Positions 60,656 through 64,000 of a stretch of 64,000 nt of DNA are shown piece by piece (position 1 is the stretch's first letter; every line of letters begins with the position of its first letter). The stretch spans positions 31,941 to 95,940 of the forward strand of contig UBUL01000022.1 of NCBI GenBank assembly GCA_900468625.1, written 5' to 3'. The notes beneath the pieces are model-generated. The model did not search any database, was not told where the DNA came from, and saw only the letters and a list, made by a program, of their open reading frames with translations. Source of the DNA: Hyphomicrobiales bacterium (GTDB lineage: Bacteria; Pseudomonadota; Alphaproteobacteria; Rhizobiales; Rhizobiaceae). A program made the translations under genes and the position numbers.

Positions 60656-62149
60656 ATGAGCGGTTATGTCTTGGCGATCGATCAGGGAACGACGTCGACG
60701 CGGGCTATCGTTTTCGACGGCAAAATGAAGGTCGCCGGTGTCGGGCAGATGGAATTCACGCAGCATTATCCGAAACCGGGCTGGGTGGAGCATGATCCGG
60801 AAGAGATCTGGTCCTCTGTCCTCGTCACGGTCCGTAAGGCGATCGAGGCAGCCGGCATCACCGCCAAGGATATTGCCGCCCTCGGCATCACCAATCAGCG
60901 CGAGACTGTCGTCGTCTGGGATCGCGAGACGGGTAAGCCGATCCACAACGCCATCGTCTGGCAGGATCGCCGCACGGCGGGCTATTGCGAGAAACTGAAG
61001 CGTCAGGACCTTGAAAAGCTCTTCACGCGCCGCACCGGCCTGCTGCTCGATCCCTATTTTTCCGGTACCAAACTGTCCTGGCTGCTCTCCAACGTGAAGG
61101 GCGCGCGTGCCCGCGCTGCCAAGGGCGAGCTTTGCTTCGGCACCGTCGATACCTTCCTGGTCTGGCGGCTGACGGGAGGCAAGAGCTTCGTCACCGACGC
61201 TACCAATGCCTCGCGGACGCTGATGTACAACATCGGCACCAACGAATGGGACCAAGATCTCCTGGATATTCTGCGCGTTCCCTCGGTCATGCTTCCTGAG
61301 GTGAAGGATTGCGCTGCCGATTTCGGCGTGGCCGATCCCTCGCACTTCGGCGCAGCAATCCCGATCCTCGGCGTTGCCGGCGATCAGCAGGCGGCGACGA
61401 TCGGTCAGGCCTGCTTCGAGCGCGGCATGATGAAATCCACCTACGGCACCGGCTGCTTTGCGCTGCTCAACACCGGCACGGACATGGTGCGCTCGAAGAA
61501 CCGGCTTTTGACCACCATCGCCTATCGGCTTAATGGCGAGACGACCTATGCGCTCGAAGGCTCGATCTTTATCGCGGGCGCTGCGGTACAATGGCTGCGC
61601 GATGGGCTGAAGGCCATCCAGCGCGCTTCGGATTCCGGCGAGCTGGCGGCCAAGGCCGATCCGCTGCAGGAGGTCTATCTGGTGCCAGCCTTTACCGGCC
61701 TCGGTGCACCGCATTGGGACCCGGATGCACGCGGCGCGATCTTCGGGCTGACGCGCAATACCGGGCCTGAGGAGATCGTCCGGGCGGCGCTGGAGGCCGT
61801 CTGCTATCAGTCGCGCGATCTCCTGGATGCCATGCACAAGGATTGGCGTAATGGCAACGGGCAGGAGACGGTGCTGCGCGTCGACGGCGGAATGGTGGCT
61901 TCCGACTGGACGATGCAGCGGCTTGCCGACCTGCTCGATGCGCCGGTCGACCGCCCCACGATTCTGGAAACCACTGCCCTGGGCGCCGCCTGGCTTGCCG
62001 GAAGCCGTGCCGGCGTCTGGCCGGATCGCGCCGGTTTTGCCAAGGCCTGGGCGCGAGACCGGCGGTTCGAACCGGCTATGGACGGCAAAACCCGAAATGC
62101 CAAGCTGAAGGGCTGGAAAAACGCCGTGAAGCGGACGTTGACTGCCTGA
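60656..62149 (+). CDS. glpK: Glycerol kinase
   Basis: The 497-residue FGGY kinase has AIDQGTTSTRAIVFD at the N-terminus, NQRETVVVWDRETGKPIHNAIVWQDRR, the GVAGDQQAATIGQACFERGMMKSTYGTG phosphate motif and GLGAPHWDPDARGAI. It phosphorylates glycerol to glycerol 3-phosphate. The GGGAGG ribosome site fixes the start at 60656; a longer upstream frame is rejected. No glpF or glpD is adjacent in the window. Confidence 0.96.
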   Translation: MSGYVLAIDQGTTSTRAIVFDGKMKVAGVGQMEFTQHYPKPGWVEHDPEEIWSSVLVTVRKAIEAAGITAKDIAALGITNQRETVVVWDRETGKPIHNAIVWQDRRTAGYCEKLKRQDLEKLFTRRTGLLLDPYFSGTKLSWLLSNVKGARARAAKGELCFGTVDTFLVWRLTGGKSFVTDATNASRTLMYNIGTNEWDQDLLDILRVPSVMLPEVKDCAADFGVADPSHFGAAIPILGVAGDQQAATIGQACFERGMMKSTYGTGCFALLNTGTDMVRSKNRLLTTIAYRLNGETTYALEGSIFIAGAAVQWLRDGLKAIQRASDSGELAAKADPLQEVYLVPAFTGLGAPHWDPDARGAIFGLTRNTGPEEIVRAALEAVCYQSRDLLDAMHKDWRNGNGQETVLRVDGGMVASDWTMQRLADLLDAPVDRPTILETTALGAAWLAGSRAGVWPDRAGFAKAWARDRRFEPAMDGKTRNAKLKGWKNAVKRTLTA

Positions 62150-62282
62150 TAATGGCGGTCGGACGGCTGTTCATCCCCGATCCGGCTCATCCGCCAAGCC
62201 GATCATTTCCAACGATAATTTTTTGACGCGACCTGTCGGTACGCGTGATACTCCTTCGTCTTTACCAGAGAAGGAGGTCCTC

Positions 62283-62657
62283 ATGCTTTATGCGATCCTG
62301 TGCTACAACGACGAAGATACCGTATTTGCCTGGTCCAAGGAGCAGGAAGAGGCAACCATGGCGCGGCTGATTGCCGTGCAGGAGCCGCTGGCAAAGGCTG
62401 GCAAACTCGGGCCGGTGGCGCGACTGATGCCGACCACAGCGGCAATGACCTTGCGCAAGGGCAAGAGCGAGCCGCTCGTCATCGACGGTCCTTTTGCCGA
62501 AACGAAAGAGCAATTGCTCGGCTTCTACGTCGTCGATTTCGAATCGCTTGATGAGGCACTTGAATTCTCGAAAGAGCTGGCAGTCGCCAATCCTGGGGTC
62601 GGCTCCTATGAGATTCGTCCGCTTTACGTATTCAGGCAGGGGACAATCGCAACATGA
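62283..62657 (+). CDS. DGPF-domain protein, second ECF42 partner
   Basis: The 124-residue YCII/DGPF-family protein has VIDGPFAETKEQLLGFYVVDF at about residue 65, closely like the copy at 2249. AAGGAGG precedes the ATG. Its stop overlaps the start of the sigma gene by 4 bases (ATGA), so the two are translationally coupled, tighter than in the first module. Confidence 0.88.
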   Translation: MLYAILCYNDEDTVFAWSKEQEEATMARLIAVQEPLAKAGKLGPVARLMPTTAAMTLRKGKSEPLVIDGPFAETKEQLLGFYVVDFESLDEALEFSKELAVANPGVGSYEIRPLYVFRQGTIAT

Positions 62658-63910
62658 CGGATATTGGCTGGATCGACATCGCGCTTACCAATGCCCGGCC
62701 GCAAGTGCTGGGCGCGCTGCTGCGCTATTTCCGCAATCTCGACACTGCGGAGGAAGCCTTTCAGGAGGCCTGTCTTCGGGCCTTGAAGACCTGGCCGGAC
62801 AAGGGGCCGCCACGTGATCCCATAGCGTGGCTGATTTTCGTCGGTCGCAACAGCGGCATCGATACGGTACGCAAGCAGGCGAAATTGCAGAGCCTGCCGG
62901 ACGAGGAGGCGATTTCCGATACCGGCGATGCCGAGAGCGACCTGGCCGAGCGCCTCGATGGCTCGGGTTATCGCGACGACATTCTTCGGCTGCTGTTCAT
63001 CTGCTGTCATCCTGATCTGCCGGCAACGCAGCAGATTGCGCTTGCGCTGCGCATCGTTTCCGGACTTTCGGTGCAGCAGATCGCCCGCGCATTCCTCGTC
63101 AGCGACAGCGCGATGGAGCAGCGGATCACGCGGGCGAAAGCGCGCGTGGCCGCAGCCGGTGTTCCCTTCGAAGCGCCGGGGGCGGTGGAGCGGAGCGAAA
63201 GGCTGGCACTTGTGAGCGCCATGATCTACCTCATCTACAATGAAGGCTATTCGGCCGGCGGTGCGCATCGCGAGGCCGCCGCCTTTGCCGATGAGGCGAT
63301 CCGGCTTGGCCGGCTGCTGCTGCGCATCTTTCCCGCGGAGCCGGAGACCATGGCGCTGCTGGCGCTGATGCTGCTTCAGCAATCGCGCAAAGCGGCACGG
63401 TTCGATGCGGAGGGACAGATTATTCTCCTCGAGGACCAGGATCGTTCGCTCTGGGATCGGACGTCGATAGACGAGGCGCTCGCGCTTCTCGACAAGGCGA
63501 TCCGCCATCGCCGGCCCGGCCCCTATCAGGTGCAAGCCGCGATCGCGGCACTGCATTCCCGGGCGAAGCGTGCCACCGATACGGATTGGGAGGAGATCGA
63601 CCTCCTCTATCAGATGCTGGAAAGGCTGACGCCGTCTCCCGTCGTCACGCTCAACCGTGCGGTGGCGCTCTCGAAGCTCAAGGGGCCGGAGGCAGCTTTG
63701 GCGTTGGTCGCGACGCTTGAAGCCCAGCTCGACAGCTATTTCTACTTTCACGGCGTAAGGGGCGGTCTGCTTGCGCAGCTCGATCGCCCGCAGGAGGCGC
63801 GCGCCGCCTTCGACCGGGCGATTGCGCTTGCCCGCTCGCCGGCCGAGGCCGCCCATATCCGCCATCAGCTCGATTGCCTGAGCGCGGATGCTCTTGCCGC
63901 TGCAAAATAA
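62654..63910 (+). CDS. ECF sigma factor, ECF42-like (second copy)
   Basis: The 418-residue protein has region 2 at about 15-85 (TAEEAFQEACLRALKTWPDKGPPRDPIAWLIFVGRNSGIDTVRK), region 4 at about 125-180 (IVSGLSVQQIARAFLVSDSAMEQRITRAKARV) and a long helical C-terminal extension with MIYLIYNEGYSAGG and VVTLNRAVAL. It is clearly paralogous to the protein at 2673-3953, though much diverged. No anti-sigma gene follows. Confidence 0.9.
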   Translation: MTDIGWIDIALTNARPQVLGALLRYFRNLDTAEEAFQEACLRALKTWPDKGPPRDPIAWLIFVGRNSGIDTVRKQAKLQSLPDEEAISDTGDAESDLAERLDGSGYRDDILRLLFICCHPDLPATQQIALALRIVSGLSVQQIARAFLVSDSAMEQRITRAKARVAAAGVPFEAPGAVERSERLALVSAMIYLIYNEGYSAGGAHREAAAFADEAIRLGRLLLRIFPAEPETMALLALMLLQQSRKAARFDAEGQIILLEDQDRSLWDRTSIDEALALLDKAIRHRRPGPYQVQAAIAALHSRAKRATDTDWEEIDLLYQMLERLTPSPVVTLNRAVALSKLKGPEAALALVATLEAQLDSYFYFHGVRGGLLAQLDRPQEARAAFDRAIALARSPAEAAHIRHQLDCLSADALAAAK

Positions 63911-63983
63911 TCGAAAAAAAATTTTTGTCCGTGCTGTCGAGAAATGGCGACTACGCACGTCGTTAGAGTATAGGCACCGTCGC

Positions 63984-64000
63984 GCTAGAGCGGATCATTG
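63984..64000. repeat. Start of a rhizobial palindromic element at the window edge
   Basis: GCTAGAGCGGATCATTG matches the outer arm of the element at 9092-9208; the rest is beyond the window. Confidence 0.55.

Overview
The window looks like part of a chromosome or chromid of a Rhizobiales bacterium, in the Rhizobium/Agrobacterium/Sinorhizobium group. The evidence is the high and even GC content, the ChvE-GguAB-GguC sugar operon with a GbpR-like LysR regulator upstream, an alphaproteobacterial porin, the bdhA-xdhAB gene order, PuuD-type urate oxidation, and rhizobial intergenic palindromes. No rRNA, transposase, integrase, phage gene or CRISPR array was seen. One tRNA gene is present.

Layout. 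1-1500: the 5' part of eptA (lipid A phosphoethanolamine transferase), a response regulator cut off after its receiver domain, and a frameshifted PAP2-phosphatase tail, which together look like a decayed envelope-modification locus. 1500-9000: a VOC protein, an ECF42-type sigma factor with its DGPF partner, an MFS exporter with a divergent LysR gene, an acetyltransferase, a cupin and a porin. 9000-12000: a rhizobial palindromic repeat, a small secreted protein, and an AT-richer accessory patch (membrane-anchored protein, unknown protein, TIR-like protein) lying on the 3' side of tRNA-Arg(CCG). 12300-17250: a D-xylose ABC transporter (xylF, xylH, ATPase) with a divergent ROK repressor. 17300-20870: a ClpP paralogue, ArsR and SRPBCC genes, iolG, and two unknowns. 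20890-30510: gbpR, chvE, gguA, gguB, gguC, a semialdehyde dehydrogenase and L-arabonate dehydratase, which form a sugar uptake and non-phosphorylative arabinose catabolism unit. 30640-31295: a Phd/VapC pair. 31300-34530: a transglutaminase, alpha-E and circularly permuted ATP-grasp operon. 34890-42950: a DMT transporter, a DEAD-box helicase, a small secreted protein, a non-pyrrolysine MttB homologue and a hybrid histidine kinase. 42944-44860: split MnmC functions encoded head to head. 44950-59570: a purine-to-ureidoglycolate gene set (puuE, uraD, allA, uraH, guaD, puuD, xdhB, xdhA), interrupted by a HepT-like gene, a YefM/YoeB pair and lldD. 59640-64000: bdhA, glpK, and a second DGPF/ECF42 module.

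How it fits together. The window is mostly catabolic: uptake of aldoses (xylose; arabinose/galactose), an inositol dehydrogenase, glycerol kinase, lactate and 3-hydroxybutyrate dehydrogenases, and recovery of nitrogen from guanine, xanthine and urate. Many of the transport and catabolic operons carry readable operator-like palindromes. The sugar operons also have strong stem-loops directly after the binding-protein genes, which may set the ratio of binding protein to membrane components. The accessory content is small: the tRNA-Arg-linked TIR patch, three toxin-antitoxin-like loci, and palindromic repeat elements. The most likely place for an undescribed system is the TIR patch at 9.9-12.0 kb. 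Its function is inferred from one recognisable domain only.
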